Shown here in pieces: positions 26,853-34,854 of a stretch of DNA of 64,000 nucleotides (position 1 is its first letter; each line of letters begins with the position of its first letter). Under the pieces are notes generated by a model, which saw nothing but the letters and a program-made list of their open reading frames with translations, searched no databases and had not been told where the DNA came from. This stretch comes from Xanthomonas sp. DAR 35659. GTDB taxonomy: Bacteria > Pseudomonadota > Gammaproteobacteria > Xanthomonadales > Xanthomonadaceae. A program made the position numbers and the translations under genes. The stretch covers positions 3,028,001 to 3,092,000 of the forward strand of contig NZ_CP162488.1 of NCBI RefSeq assembly GCF_041242975.1, given 5' to 3'.

Positions 26853-27557
26853 ATGCGCATCCTGGTTGCCGAAGACGATACGTCCATTGCCGTCGCCTTG
26901 CGCGACTCGCTCGCCGAGTGCGGGCACGTGGTCGACCACGTCAACGACGGCGCGTCCGCCGAGCGCGCGCTCGGTGCCGAGTGCTACGACCTGCTGGTGC
27001 TGGACCTGGGCCTGCCGCGCCGCGACGGCCTGCAGGTGCTGCAGCGCGTGCGCGAGCGCCGCGACCAGGTCGCGGTGCTCGTGGTGACCGCGCGCGATGG
27101 CGTGGAGGACCGCATCCGCGCCCTCGACCAGGGCGCCGACGACTACCTGATCAAGCCGTTCGAGCTGTCCGAGTTCCTGGCCCGCACCCGCGCCCTGCTG
27201 CGCCGGCGCAGCAGCGGCGGCATCCCCGAACTGGCCCTGGGCCAGTTGCGGATCAACCTGGCCGCGCGCCGGGTGTGGCTGCAGGACCAGCCGCTGGAGC
27301 TGACCGCGCGCGAGTTCGCGCTGCTGGAAACGCTGCTGCTGCGCAGCGGCCGCGTGGTCAGCCGCGGCCAGCTCACCGATGCGCTGTGCGACTGGCAGCA
27401 CGAGATCACCGACAACGGCCTGGACATCTCCATGCACCGCCTGCGCCGCAAGCTGCACGGCTCCGGCGTGGGCATCCGCACCATCCGCGGGCTGGGCTAC
27501 CTGTTGGAAGAATCGCGCGACGCGTCCGCCGCCACGCACGACCCGCTGGCGTCGTGA
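26853..27557 (+). CDS. OmpR/PhoB-family response regulator
   Basis: A 234-residue regulator. The receiver domain has acidic D8/D9, phosphoacceptor D51 in LVLDLGLPRRDG, T79 in VVTARDG and K101 in YLIKPF. The C-terminal winged-helix domain (about 125-222) shows LELTAREFALLETLLLRSGRVVSRGQL and ISMHRLRRKLHGSGVGIRTIRGLGYLL. The sequence is closest in character to the QseB/TctD group. It is the first gene of a six-gene operon and overlaps the kinase gene (GTGA at 27554), so it probably controls the exporter genes behind it and perhaps the divergent cupin gene. Confidence 0.93.
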   Translation: MRILVAEDDTSIAVALRDSLAECGHVVDHVNDGASAERALGAECYDLLVLDLGLPRRDGLQVLQRVRERRDQVAVLVVTARDGVEDRIRALDQGADDYLIKPFELSEFLARTRALLRRRSSGGIPELALGQLRINLAARRVWLQDQPLELTAREFALLETLLLRSGRVVSRGQLTDALCDWQHEITDNGLDISMHRLRRKLHGSGVGIRTIRGLGYLLEESRDASAATHDPLAS

Positions 27558-28981
27558 GCGGCGCCGTGGCGGACACGGCGGCGGGCGCGGCGCCCGCCCA
27601 TCCCAGCCTGCGCCGGCGCCTGCTGGCGTTCCTGCTGATCCCCACCGTGCTGCTGATGCTGGTGGTCTCGGCATTGTTCTATCTGCTGATGCTCAAGTAC
27701 TCCAACCACGTCCACGACATGGACCTGAAGGAGGACACGTTGGGCCTGGCCAAGGCGGTCAACGATGCCGACGACGGCCTGCCGCTGCCGCTGCAGGCGC
27801 GACGCCTGCTCGAGTTCAGCACCGAGGGTCGGGTGTTCTTCGAGGTGCGCAGCCAGCGGCACGGGGTGATCAGCCACAGCGCGCAACCGATTCCCGCGCA
27901 TGCGGCGCCGGCCACGCCCGGCCGGGTGGCGCTGCGCGACGAGCGCATGACCGATGGAACCCCGGTGCGCGTGGCCAGCCTGATCGTGCCGTCGGTGCGC
28001 GAGCCCAGCGACCGCCTGACGGTCTCGGTGGCCGAGACCCTGGACGACCGCCACCGCCGCGCGCGCGAGATCCTGATGCTGATGCTGCCCACCGAACTGC
28101 TGCTGACCTGCTCGCTGCTGGCGCTGGTCTGGCATGGCGTGCGCGTGGGCCTGCGCCTGCTGCAGCCGGCGGTGCGCCGGCTCGACGACAGCCAGCGCGA
28201 CCTCAGCCCGGTGTCCGGCCCCGACATCCCGATCGAGGTGCTGCCGCTGACCCAGGCCATCGACGGCCTGTTCGACCGGCTCAAGCAACTGATGGCGCTG
28301 CAGGAGCGTTTCGTCGCCGACGCCGCGCATCAGCTGCGCACGCCGCTGGCCGGGCTGAGCATGCACGTGCAACGCGCCCAGGCCAGCACCCGCCCCCAGG
28401 ACACCGCGCAGGCGCTGCAGCACATCCGCCTGCTGACCGACCGCGCGATCCGCAGCTCCACCCAGTTGCTGTCGCTCACCCGCGCCCAGGCGCCGCGCGA
28501 GAGCATCCGCCCGCTGCTGCCGCTGGACCTGGCCGCATGGCTGCCGCAGGCGCTGGCCGAGCGCATTCCCGACGCGCTGCATGCCGGCGTCGACCTGGGC
28601 TACGACGACGACACCATCGACGGCCCGGCCTGGGTCGCCGCCGACGCCTGGTCGCTGCGCGAACTGCTCGACAACCTGCTCGACAACGCCTTCCGGCATG
28701 CCGCCGGGCGCATCGTGACGGTGAGCCTGCGGCGCACGCCGCGACACCTGCGCCTGGCGATCGACGACGCCGGCCCGGGCGTGGACGAGGCCTTGCTGCC
28801 GCGATTGGGCGAGCGCTTCTTCCGCGCGCCGGATGCGCCCGAAGGCGGCACCGGCCTGGGCCTGGCGATCGTCGCCAGCATCGCCGCGCGCCATCACGCC
28901 AGCCTGCGCTACCAACGCTCGGCGCTGGGCGGGCTGCGGGTGGAAGTGGACATCCCGGCCAGCGCGGCGGCCCCGGCATGA
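27554..28981 (+). CDS. Sensor histidine kinase, partner of the preceding regulator
   Basis: A 475-residue inner-membrane kinase with a GTG start overlapping the regulator stop. One membrane helix is at about 22-47 and another at about 173-195. The periplasmic part between them resembles the 2CSK_N sensor domain of TctE-like kinases. A HAMP-like linker follows, then the H-box VADAAHQLRTPLAGL with phospho-His259, the N-box LLDNLLDNAFRHA, and GLGLAIVASIAARHHA. The kinase is complete. It signals an unknown envelope stimulus, perhaps the substrate of the exporter encoded next. Its stop overlaps the following ATG. Confidence 0.92.
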   Translation: MSGAVADTAAGAAPAHPSLRRRLLAFLLIPTVLLMLVVSALFYLLMLKYSNHVHDMDLKEDTLGLAKAVNDADDGLPLPLQARRLLEFSTEGRVFFEVRSQRHGVISHSAQPIPAHAAPATPGRVALRDERMTDGTPVRVASLIVPSVREPSDRLTVSVAETLDDRHRRAREILMLMLPTELLLTCSLLALVWHGVRVGLRLLQPAVRRLDDSQRDLSPVSGPDIPIEVLPLTQAIDGLFDRLKQLMALQERFVADAAHQLRTPLAGLSMHVQRAQASTRPQDTAQALQHIRLLTDRAIRSSTQLLSLTRAQAPRESIRPLLPLDLAAWLPQALAERIPDALHAGVDLGYDDDTIDGPAWVAADAWSLRELLDNLLDNAFRHAAGRIVTVSLRRTPRHLRLAIDDAGPGVDEALLPRLGERFFRAPDAPEGGTGLGLAIVASIAARHHASLRYQRSALGGLRVEVDIPASAAAPA

Positions 28982-30402
28982 GCGGGCAGCGCGCACTGCG
29001 CCTAGCCGCTGTCGCCCTGCTCGGCGCCACCGTGCTGTGCGGCTGCGTCAGCACCCCGCTGCCCGACCTGGCGCAGCCGTTGCCGCCGCAGTGGAGCGCG
29101 CTGCCGGCGGCGGCGCCGCGTCCGCCCGGCAGCACCTGGTGGCAGGACTTCCACGACCCGCAACTGGATGCGCTGATCGCGCAGGCGCTGCAGCAGGACC
29201 TGGACGTGGCGCAGGCGCTGGCGCGGTTGCGCGCGGCACGGCGCCTGGATCGCGTCGCCGACGCCAAGCTGAAGCCGCAACTGCACGCCCGCACCGAAGA
29301 CCCGATCGATCCCGACGCCAGCGCCTCGTTCCTGGTCGCCGGCTTCGACGCGGAGTGGGAGCTGCCCTTGTTCGGCCGCGGCGAAGCGACCCGGCGCCTG
29401 GCCGACGGCGACCTGCGCACGGCGCAGGCCAACCTGGCGCAGGTGCGCACCGCCACCATCGCCGACGTGGCCCGCAACTGGGTCGAACTGCGCCACGCGC
29501 AGCAGGCCGAACGGCTGTTGCAAGACATCGCCCAGGCGCGCCAGCGGCAGGCCGACCTGAGCGCGTCGCTGGTCGGCCTGCGCCTGGCCGCGCCGGCCAC
29601 CGCGGCGCAGGCGCAGGCCGCGCAGTGGCAGGCGCAGGCCGCGCTGGGCGAGCCGCGCAGCGCCGCGGCCGCCGCCGCGCAACGGCTGGCGGTGCTGCTG
29701 GCGCGCAGCGCGCCGGACCCGGCCTGGAGCGCCGCCGCGGCGCCGGCGGGGGCCGCGGCTCCGGAACTGCGCATCGGCGCGGTCGACGCGGTGCCCGCCA
29801 ACCTGCTGCGGCGGCGCCCGGACATCGCCGCCCGCGAAGCCGAGGTGCTCAGCGCCGCCGGCGAACTGGGCATCGCCCGCGCCGACCGCTACCCCAGCAT
29901 CGGCCTGGGCGGCGCCATTCGCTGGTCCACCAACCTGCTCTCGCACCGCCGCACCGCCACCCCGCACGCGATCGCCTCGCTGGGACCGCTGGTGGACATT
30001 CCGCTGTTCGACTGGGGCCTGCGCCAGGCCCAGGCGCAGGCCCGCGGCGAGTTGCTGCAGGCGGCGGCGCTGGCCTACCGCCAATGCGTGCTGCAGGCCG
30101 CCGCCGAAGTGCAGGACGCGCTGACCGCGCTGGAACAGCAGCGCCAGCGCGAACAGGCGCAACGGCAGGCCGTGCAGGCGCTGCAGCAGGCCACCGACGC
30201 GGCGCAGGCGCGGCGCCGGCTGGGCCTGGGCAACGACCTGGAGGTGGCCGCGCAGCAGGCCGCGCGCGACCAGGCCGCGCTGGACCTGCTGGACGCGCAG
30301 CGCCAGCGCGACCTGGACTACATCGCACTGCAGACCGCGCTGGGCAGCGCGGCGACCCAGGCCGACGGCCGCGATGCCGACGCCGCGGGCGCAGGGACCT
30401 GA
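28978..30402 (+). CDS. Outer-membrane efflux lipoprotein (NodT/OprM-type factor)
   Basis: A 474-residue TolC-like outer-membrane factor. The signal sequence ends in LCGC with the probable lipidated Cys23. Two OEP repeats are present with the usual landmarks STWWQDFHDPQLDALIAQALQQDLDVAQA, FDAEWELPLFGRGEATRR, NLLRRRPDIAAREAEVLSAAGELGIARADRYPSIGLGG and PLVDIPLFDWGLRQAQAQ. It forms the trans-periplasmic channel for the pump formed with the next three products. The ATG overlaps the kinase stop, and the stop overlaps the permease ATG (TGATG at 30400-30404). Confidence 0.92.
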   Translation: MSGQRALRLAAVALLGATVLCGCVSTPLPDLAQPLPPQWSALPAAAPRPPGSTWWQDFHDPQLDALIAQALQQDLDVAQALARLRAARRLDRVADAKLKPQLHARTEDPIDPDASASFLVAGFDAEWELPLFGRGEATRRLADGDLRTAQANLAQVRTATIADVARNWVELRHAQQAERLLQDIAQARQRQADLSASLVGLRLAAPATAAQAQAAQWQAQAALGEPRSAAAAAAQRLAVLLARSAPDPAWSAAAAPAGAAAPELRIGAVDAVPANLLRRRPDIAAREAEVLSAAGELGIARADRYPSIGLGGAIRWSTNLLSHRRTATPHAIASLGPLVDIPLFDWGLRQAQAQARGELLQAAALAYRQCVLQAAAEVQDALTALEQQRQREQAQRQAVQALQQATDAAQARRRLGLGNDLEVAAQQAARDQAALDLLDAQRQRDLDYIALQTALGSAATQADGRDADAAGAGT

Positions 30403-31535
30403 TGGTCGCGCTGGCCCGCCAGACCCTGCGCCACGAATGGCGCCGCTTCCTGCCGGTGGTGGTCTCGGTCGGCTTCGCCAGCCTGTTGCTGCTGCTGCAG
30501 ACCGCGCTGGTGCTGGGCATCTTCGGCAGCGCCAGCGTCTACGTCTCCGGGTCGGCGGCCGACCTGTGGCTGGGCTATCCGGGCACGCAGAGCGTGGACC
30601 AGGGCCGTCCGATCGACCCGGATGCGACGACCGCCCTGTACCTGGATCCGCGCGTGCAGCAGGTCGAACCGTTCCTGTGGTTCGACGGCGACTGGCGCGG
30701 CCCCGACGACACCGGCGCGGTGTCGATCTATGTGTCCGGCATCGACACCCGCGCCGACGGGCTGATGTTCGCGCGGCTGCTGGACCCGGCGTTGCGCGCC
30801 GCGCTGCGCGAGCCGGACACGGTGGTGGTGGACCGCGCCGAACTGGACAAGCTCGGCGTCGGCATCGGCCGCAGCGCGCGCATCAACGGCCACCGGGTGC
30901 GGGTGATCGGCGTCGGCCGCGGCCTGCGCGCGCTGGGCGGGGTCAACGTGCTGGCCTCGCTGGAGACCGCGCGCGTGCTGAACACCGACGCCACGCATCC
31001 GGACTGGCCGACCTACATGGTCGCGCGGCTGCGCCCCGGCAGCGACGCCGCGGCGGTGGCGCGCAGCCTCGCCGGCCAGGGCGCGCCGGCGCGCATCGAG
31101 GCCTGGAGCGCGGCCGACTTCGCCCGCCGCAGCATCCTGTTCTGGATGTTCGACACCGGCGCCGGCTCCGGCGTGCTGTTCCTGGGCGGCATCGTGCTGC
31201 TGGTCGGCGTGGCGATCACCAGCCAGACCCTGCTGGCCACGGTGCTCGGCGCCGCCCGCGAGTACGCCACGCTCAACGCCCTGGGCGTGAGCATGCGCGC
31301 GCTGCGCTGGGTGGTGCTGGAACAGGCGGCCTGGGTCGGCGCGCTCGGCCTGCTCGGCGCCAGCGCGCTCGGCGCCACGCTGGTCGCGCTGGCGCGCGCA
31401 CACGACGTGCCGGTGGCCTTCGACGGCAGCGGCTGGGCCGCGTGCGTGGTCGCGGTGATGCTGCTGACCCTGCTGTCGGCGCTGGCCGCGCTGCGCGGGC
31501 TGCGTCGCGCCGATCCGGCGCTGCTGCTGCGATGA
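30402..31535 (+). CDS. ABC transporter permease (FtsX/DevC/MacB-like)
   Basis: A 377-residue inner-membrane protein with one N-terminal helix (about 15-40), a large periplasmic domain (about 45-245, including VNVLASLETARVLNT) and three C-terminal helices near 258-282, 305-335 and 345-368. This is the FtsX-type topology of mechanotransmission ABC pumps such as MacB and DevC. The ATPase is on a separate gene, as in DevCA, and not fused as in MacB. It overlaps the outer-membrane factor gene and the ATPase gene. Confidence 0.9.
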   Translation: MVALARQTLRHEWRRFLPVVVSVGFASLLLLLQTALVLGIFGSASVYVSGSAADLWLGYPGTQSVDQGRPIDPDATTALYLDPRVQQVEPFLWFDGDWRGPDDTGAVSIYVSGIDTRADGLMFARLLDPALRAALREPDTVVVDRAELDKLGVGIGRSARINGHRVRVIGVGRGLRALGGVNVLASLETARVLNTDATHPDWPTYMVARLRPGSDAAAVARSLAGQGAPARIEAWSAADFARRSILFWMFDTGAGSGVLFLGGIVLLVGVAITSQTLLATVLGAAREYATLNALGVSMRALRWVVLEQAAWVGALGLLGASALGATLVALARAHDVPVAFDGSGWAACVVAVMLLTLLSALAALRGLRRADPALLLR

Positions 31536-32302
31536 ACCAGGCCACGATCCCCGCCCCGCCGCCGCACGCGGCCACCCTGCTCGGCGGCGGCCTGTGCAAG
31601 AGCTTCGTCTCCGGCAAGCTGCGCACCGAGGTGTTGCGCGAGGTGGCGCTGCAGGTGTGGCCGGGCGAACTGACCCTGATTTCCGGGCCGTCGGGCTGCG
31701 GCAAGAGCACCCTGCTGTCGATCCTCAGCGGCCTGCAACGTGCCGACCGCGGGCGGGTGACGGCGCTGGGCGAGGACCTCGGCACGCTCGACGCGACCGC
31801 GCTGGAACGCTTCCGCCTGCGCCACACCGGTTTCATCTTCCAGGGCTTCAACCTGTTCCCCGCGCTGAACGCGCTGGACCAGGTGCGACTGCCGCTGCAG
31901 TACATGGGCCTGGCTGCGGCCGAGGTGCGCGCGCGCGCCGAGGCGGCGCTGGCCGAGGTCGGCATCGCCCATCGCCAGCGGCTGCGCCCGGCCGAACTGT
32001 CCGGCGGCGAGAAGCAGCGCGTGGCGATCGCGCGCGCTCTGGCCAAGCATCCGGCGCTGCTGTTCGCCGACGAGCCGACCAGCGCGCTGGACGCCGGCAA
32101 CGGCCAGATCGTGATCGACCTGCTGCACCGCATCGCGCGCAGCCACAACACCCTGGTGCTGTGCGTCAGCCACGACCCGCGCCTGATCCGCCACGCCGAC
32201 CGCGTGCTGTCGATGGAGGACGGCCGCATCCTCGACGACCGCCGCCTGGCGCCGCCGCCCTCGCCCCTTCCTCCCGATTCGTCCCGGATGTCCGCCCCAT
32301 GA
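31532..32302 (+). CDS. ABC transporter ATP-binding protein (LolD/DevA/MacB-like)
   Basis: A 256-residue ATPase. Walker A GPSGCGKST is at 52-60, the Q-loop lies in FIFQGFNLFPALNALDQV, the signature is LSGGEKQRVAIARAL, Walker B is LLFADEPTSALD and the switch His lies in VSHDPRL. It energises the FtsX-type permease. The C-terminal 20 residues are proline-rich and probably disordered. The 3' end overlaps the fusion-protein gene by 4 bases. Confidence 0.93.
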   Translation: MNQATIPAPPPHAATLLGGGLCKSFVSGKLRTEVLREVALQVWPGELTLISGPSGCGKSTLLSILSGLQRADRGRVTALGEDLGTLDATALERFRLRHTGFIFQGFNLFPALNALDQVRLPLQYMGLAAAEVRARAEAALAEVGIAHRQRLRPAELSGGEKQRVAIARALAKHPALLFADEPTSALDAGNGQIVIDLLHRIARSHNTLVLCVSHDPRLIRHADRVLSMEDGRILDDRRLAPPPSPLPPDSSRMSAP

Positions 32303-33201
32303 AAGCGTTCCTCGCCGCTCCGTTGCTGGGCCTGCTGCTGGTCGCCTGCGCGCCGCAACCGCAGCAGGCCGTGCCCGCGCCCGGCGCGACGCCCGCCTAC
32401 CTGGCGGTGGCGCGCGGCCGCATCGACGTGGAAGGCGGGGTGCTGCGGTTGAGCCTGCCGATGGCGGCGACGCTGCAGCGGGTCGCGGTGCACGAAGGCG
32501 ACACGGTGCGCCGCGGCGCTTTGCTGATCGAAGCCGACGACCGCGCCGCGGCGCTGGACCTGCAGGTCGCGCAGACCCGCGCGCAGGCCGCCACGGCGCA
32601 CGTGGCGCAGCTGCAGCAACGCCTGGCGCATGCGCAGCAACGCCAGCGGCGGCTGGCCGAAGCGGCGCGGATCGGCGCCGGCGACGGCCAGAGCGCCGAC
32701 GACGCCGGCGACGCCAGCCAGACCCTGGCCGACGCGCTGCAGACCGCGCGCAGCGACGCCGCGCTGGCCGCCGAACAGGTGCGCCAGGCGCAACTGCAGC
32801 GCGACCAGTACCGCCTGTACGCGCCGGCCGACGGCCGCGTGCTGCAGCTCTCGGCCGCGGCCGGCACCCGCAGCGACGGCGGCGCCACGCCGCTGCTGAC
32901 CCTGCTGCCGGACGCGCCGCGCCTGGTCCGCGCCGAGCTCAACGAAAGCTATGCCGGCGCGATCGCGCCCGGCATGCGGGCCGAGGTGATCAGCGACGAC
33001 GGCCGGCAGACCGCGCTGGGCAGCGCGGTGGTGCGCTGGCTGGCGCCGGCGTTCGGCCCGACCCAACTGCACGACGACGCCGGCGGCGCCGGCAACGATC
33101 GCAGCGTGGCCTGCGTGCTGGCGTTCCAGAAGCCGTCGGCGCTGCGCCTGGGCCAGCGCGTGCTGGTGCGCTTCGGGAATCCCGCCGCGGCGGCGCACTG
33201 A
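32299..33201 (+). CDS. HlyD/MacA-type membrane fusion lipoprotein
   Basis: A 300-residue periplasmic adaptor. The lipoprotein signal is AAPLLGLLLVAC with Cys17, so it is anchored by lipid where MacA uses a helix. A lipoyl/barrel-sandwich half-motif (LQRVAVHEGDTVRRGALLIEADD) is followed by a coiled-coil hairpin of about 85 residues rich in Gln, Ala and Arg, the second lipoyl half (YRLYAPADGRVLQLSAAAGTRSDGG) and a beta-barrel (PRLVRAELNESYAGAIAPGMRAEV). It would link the ABC permease to the outer-membrane factor. It is the last overlapping gene of the operon. Confidence 0.88.
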   Translation: MKAFLAAPLLGLLLVACAPQPQQAVPAPGATPAYLAVARGRIDVEGGVLRLSLPMAATLQRVAVHEGDTVRRGALLIEADDRAAALDLQVAQTRAQAATAHVAQLQQRLAHAQQRQRRLAEAARIGAGDGQSADDAGDASQTLADALQTARSDAALAAEQVRQAQLQRDQYRLYAPADGRVLQLSAAAGTRSDGGATPLLTLLPDAPRLVRAELNESYAGAIAPGMRAEVISDDGRQTALGSAVVRWLAPAFGPTQLHDDAGGAGNDRSVACVLAFQKPSALRLGQRVLVRFGNPAAAAH

Positions 33202-33269
33202 CGAAAGGCTGCAGAAACGCGCCGCCGTCAGGCTGCGCGCGTGCCCTCCCCCCGCAGCGCCGCGCCGAC

Positions 33270-34097
33270 ATGATCCAATCCGCCGAATTCCACTTCGAGG
33301 GCGGCCGCCACGGCGTGCTGCTGATCCACGGCCTGACCGGCACCCCCAGCGAGATGCGCCTGCTCGGCAAGTCGCTGCACCGCGAGGGTTTCAGCGTGCA
33401 CGGCGTGCAACTGGCCGGGCATTGCGGCGACGAGGACGACCTGATCGCCACCGGCTGGCGCGACTGGGCGGCCAGCGTCGAACAGGCCGCGGCGCGGATG
33501 CGCCCGCAGGTGGACCGGTTGTTCGTGGCCGGGCTGTCGATGGGCGCGTTGCTGGCGCTGCAGTTGGCCGAGGAACACCCGGACTGGGTGGACGGCGTCG
33601 GCGTGCTCGGCGCCACCTTCCGCTACGACGGCTGGAACATCCCGCGCCGCGCGCGCCTGGCGTTCCTGCTGCCGTGGTTCAAGCGCCTGGGCATCGGCCG
33701 CCGCCGCATGTTCCTGGAGGAGCCGCCGTACGGCCTGCGCGACGAGCGCATCCGCGCCCAGGTCAGCGGGGCCATGCTCGGCGGCGACAGCAGCGCCGCC
33801 GGCCTGCCCGGCAATCCCTGGCATGCGCTGGCCGAGATGCACCTGCTGTCGCGGCGGGTGCGCCGCAACCTGGCCAAGGTCACCGCGCCGTGCCTGGTCG
33901 CGCACGCCGCCGAGGACGACATCGCGCATCTGCGCAACGCGAAGCTGGTGCTGGCCGGCGTGTCCGGGCCGACCGAACTGCTGTTGCTGCACGACAGCTA
34001 CCACATGATCACCCTGGACCGCGAACGCCGCGTGCTCGGCGCGCGGCTGGCGCAGTTCTTCGCCGCGCAGGCCGCGGCGCCGCGCCAGGCCGCATGA
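33270..34097 (+). CDS. Alpha/beta-fold hydrolase (carboxylesterase / monoglyceride-lipase type)
   Basis: A 275-residue enzyme. The oxyanion block is GVLLIHGLTGTPSEMRLLG, the nucleophile is Ser90 in FVAGLSMGALLALQLA, the acid is in AEDDIAH and the catalytic His is in LHDSYHMITLD, giving a complete triad. The closest known types are the thermophilic carboxylesterase Est30 and thioesterase-like hydrolases. It begins 68 bp after the efflux operon and overlaps the next small membrane gene (ATGA at 34094), so it belongs to the hydrolase-transporter-aminotransferase unit. In context a thioesterase role on acyl-ACP products is possible but unproven. Confidence 0.88.
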   Translation: MIQSAEFHFEGGRHGVLLIHGLTGTPSEMRLLGKSLHREGFSVHGVQLAGHCGDEDDLIATGWRDWAASVEQAAARMRPQVDRLFVAGLSMGALLALQLAEEHPDWVDGVGVLGATFRYDGWNIPRRARLAFLLPWFKRLGIGRRRMFLEEPPYGLRDERIRAQVSGAMLGGDSSAAGLPGNPWHALAEMHLLSRRVRRNLAKVTAPCLVAHAAEDDIAHLRNAKLVLAGVSGPTELLLLHDSYHMITLDRERRVLGARLAQFFAAQAAAPRQAA

Positions 34098-34459
34098 TGG
34101 CGATGCAGGCGCCGGTGGTCGGCATGTGGCTGGCGACGGTGGCGATGGACACGGTCGGCCAGTTGGCCTTCAAGCACGTCGCCAGCGATCCGCTGGCCAG
34201 CGGCGCGGCGCGCTGGCGGCGCATGGCGCGGCAACCGTGGCTGTGGCTGGGCATGGGCTGCTACGCGTTCGAGTTCCTGGCCTGGACCGCGTTCCTGTCG
34301 CTGGTGCCGCTGGGCCGCGGCGTGTTGCTGGGCTCGATCAACATCGTGGCGATCATGCTCGCCGGACGCTGGCTGTTCGGCGAGCGGCTGGGGCGCCTGC
34401 AGGTGGCCGGGATCTGCCTGGTCAGCGCCGGCGTGGCCGTGGTCGGGCTCGGCACATGA
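34094..34459 (+). CDS. Small EmrE/ArnE-like half-transporter (4 membrane helices), first of a pair
   Basis: A 121-residue membrane protein with four hydrophobic helices. Motifs are MDTVGQLAFKHVASD near the N terminus and the C-terminal LLGSINIVAIMLAGRWLFGERLGRLQVAGICLVSAGVAVV, matching the EamA/SMR fold (compare GERxxxxQxxGxxLIxxGV). It is half the size of a usual EamA transporter and is followed by a second half-size copy, the arrangement of the ArnE/ArnF undecaprenyl-aminosugar flippase. The substrate is unknown; an ArnB-like aminotransferase gene follows. Start at 34094 overlaps the hydrolase stop. Confidence 0.82.
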   Translation: MMAMQAPVVGMWLATVAMDTVGQLAFKHVASDPLASGAARWRRMARQPWLWLGMGCYAFEFLAWTAFLSLVPLGRGVLLGSINIVAIMLAGRWLFGERLGRLQVAGICLVSAGVAVVGLGT

Positions 34460-34854
34460 GCGGCACCTCGCTGCGGCGCTACGCCATCGGCTTCGGCCTG
34501 CTGCTGGGCTTCGACACGCTGGCCCAGTTCGGCTTCAAGCTGGGCGGCGCGCAGGCGTTCCCGCCGCAGGCCGACTGGGCCTGGGTGTTGCGCCTGCTCG
34601 CCAGCCCGTGGCTGTACGCCGCGCTGCTAGGCTACGTCGGCGCCTTCTTCACCTGGATGAAGCTGCTCGAGCACGCGCCGATCGGGCCGGCCTTCGCCGC
34701 CTCGCACCTGGAGGTGGTCAGCGTGCTGCTGCTGTCGGCGTGGTGGTTCGGCGAACCGATCGGCGCGCTGCAGGCGCTCGGCGCGGCGCTGATCGTGGCC
34801 GGCATCGTCTGCCTGGCGCTGGGCGAACGCGCCGCCGCGACCGATGCGCACTGA
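34456..34854 (+). CDS. Small EmrE/ArnF-like half-transporter, second of the pair
   Basis: A 132-residue membrane protein with four helices. It opens LRRYAIGFGLLLGFDTLAQFGFKLGG, parallel to the MDTVGQLAFK motif of its neighbour, and contains YVGAFFTWMKLLEHAPIGPAFAASHLEVVSVLLLSAWWFGEPIGALQALGAALIVAGIV. The two probably pair as an antiparallel heterodimer. The start overlaps the previous stop (ATGA at 34456) and the 3' end overlaps the aminotransferase gene by 11 bases. Confidence 0.82.
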   Translation: MSGTSLRRYAIGFGLLLGFDTLAQFGFKLGGAQAFPPQADWAWVLRLLASPWLYAALLGYVGAFFTWMKLLEHAPIGPAFAASHLEVVSVLLLSAWWFGEPIGALQALGAALIVAGIVCLALGERAAATDAH

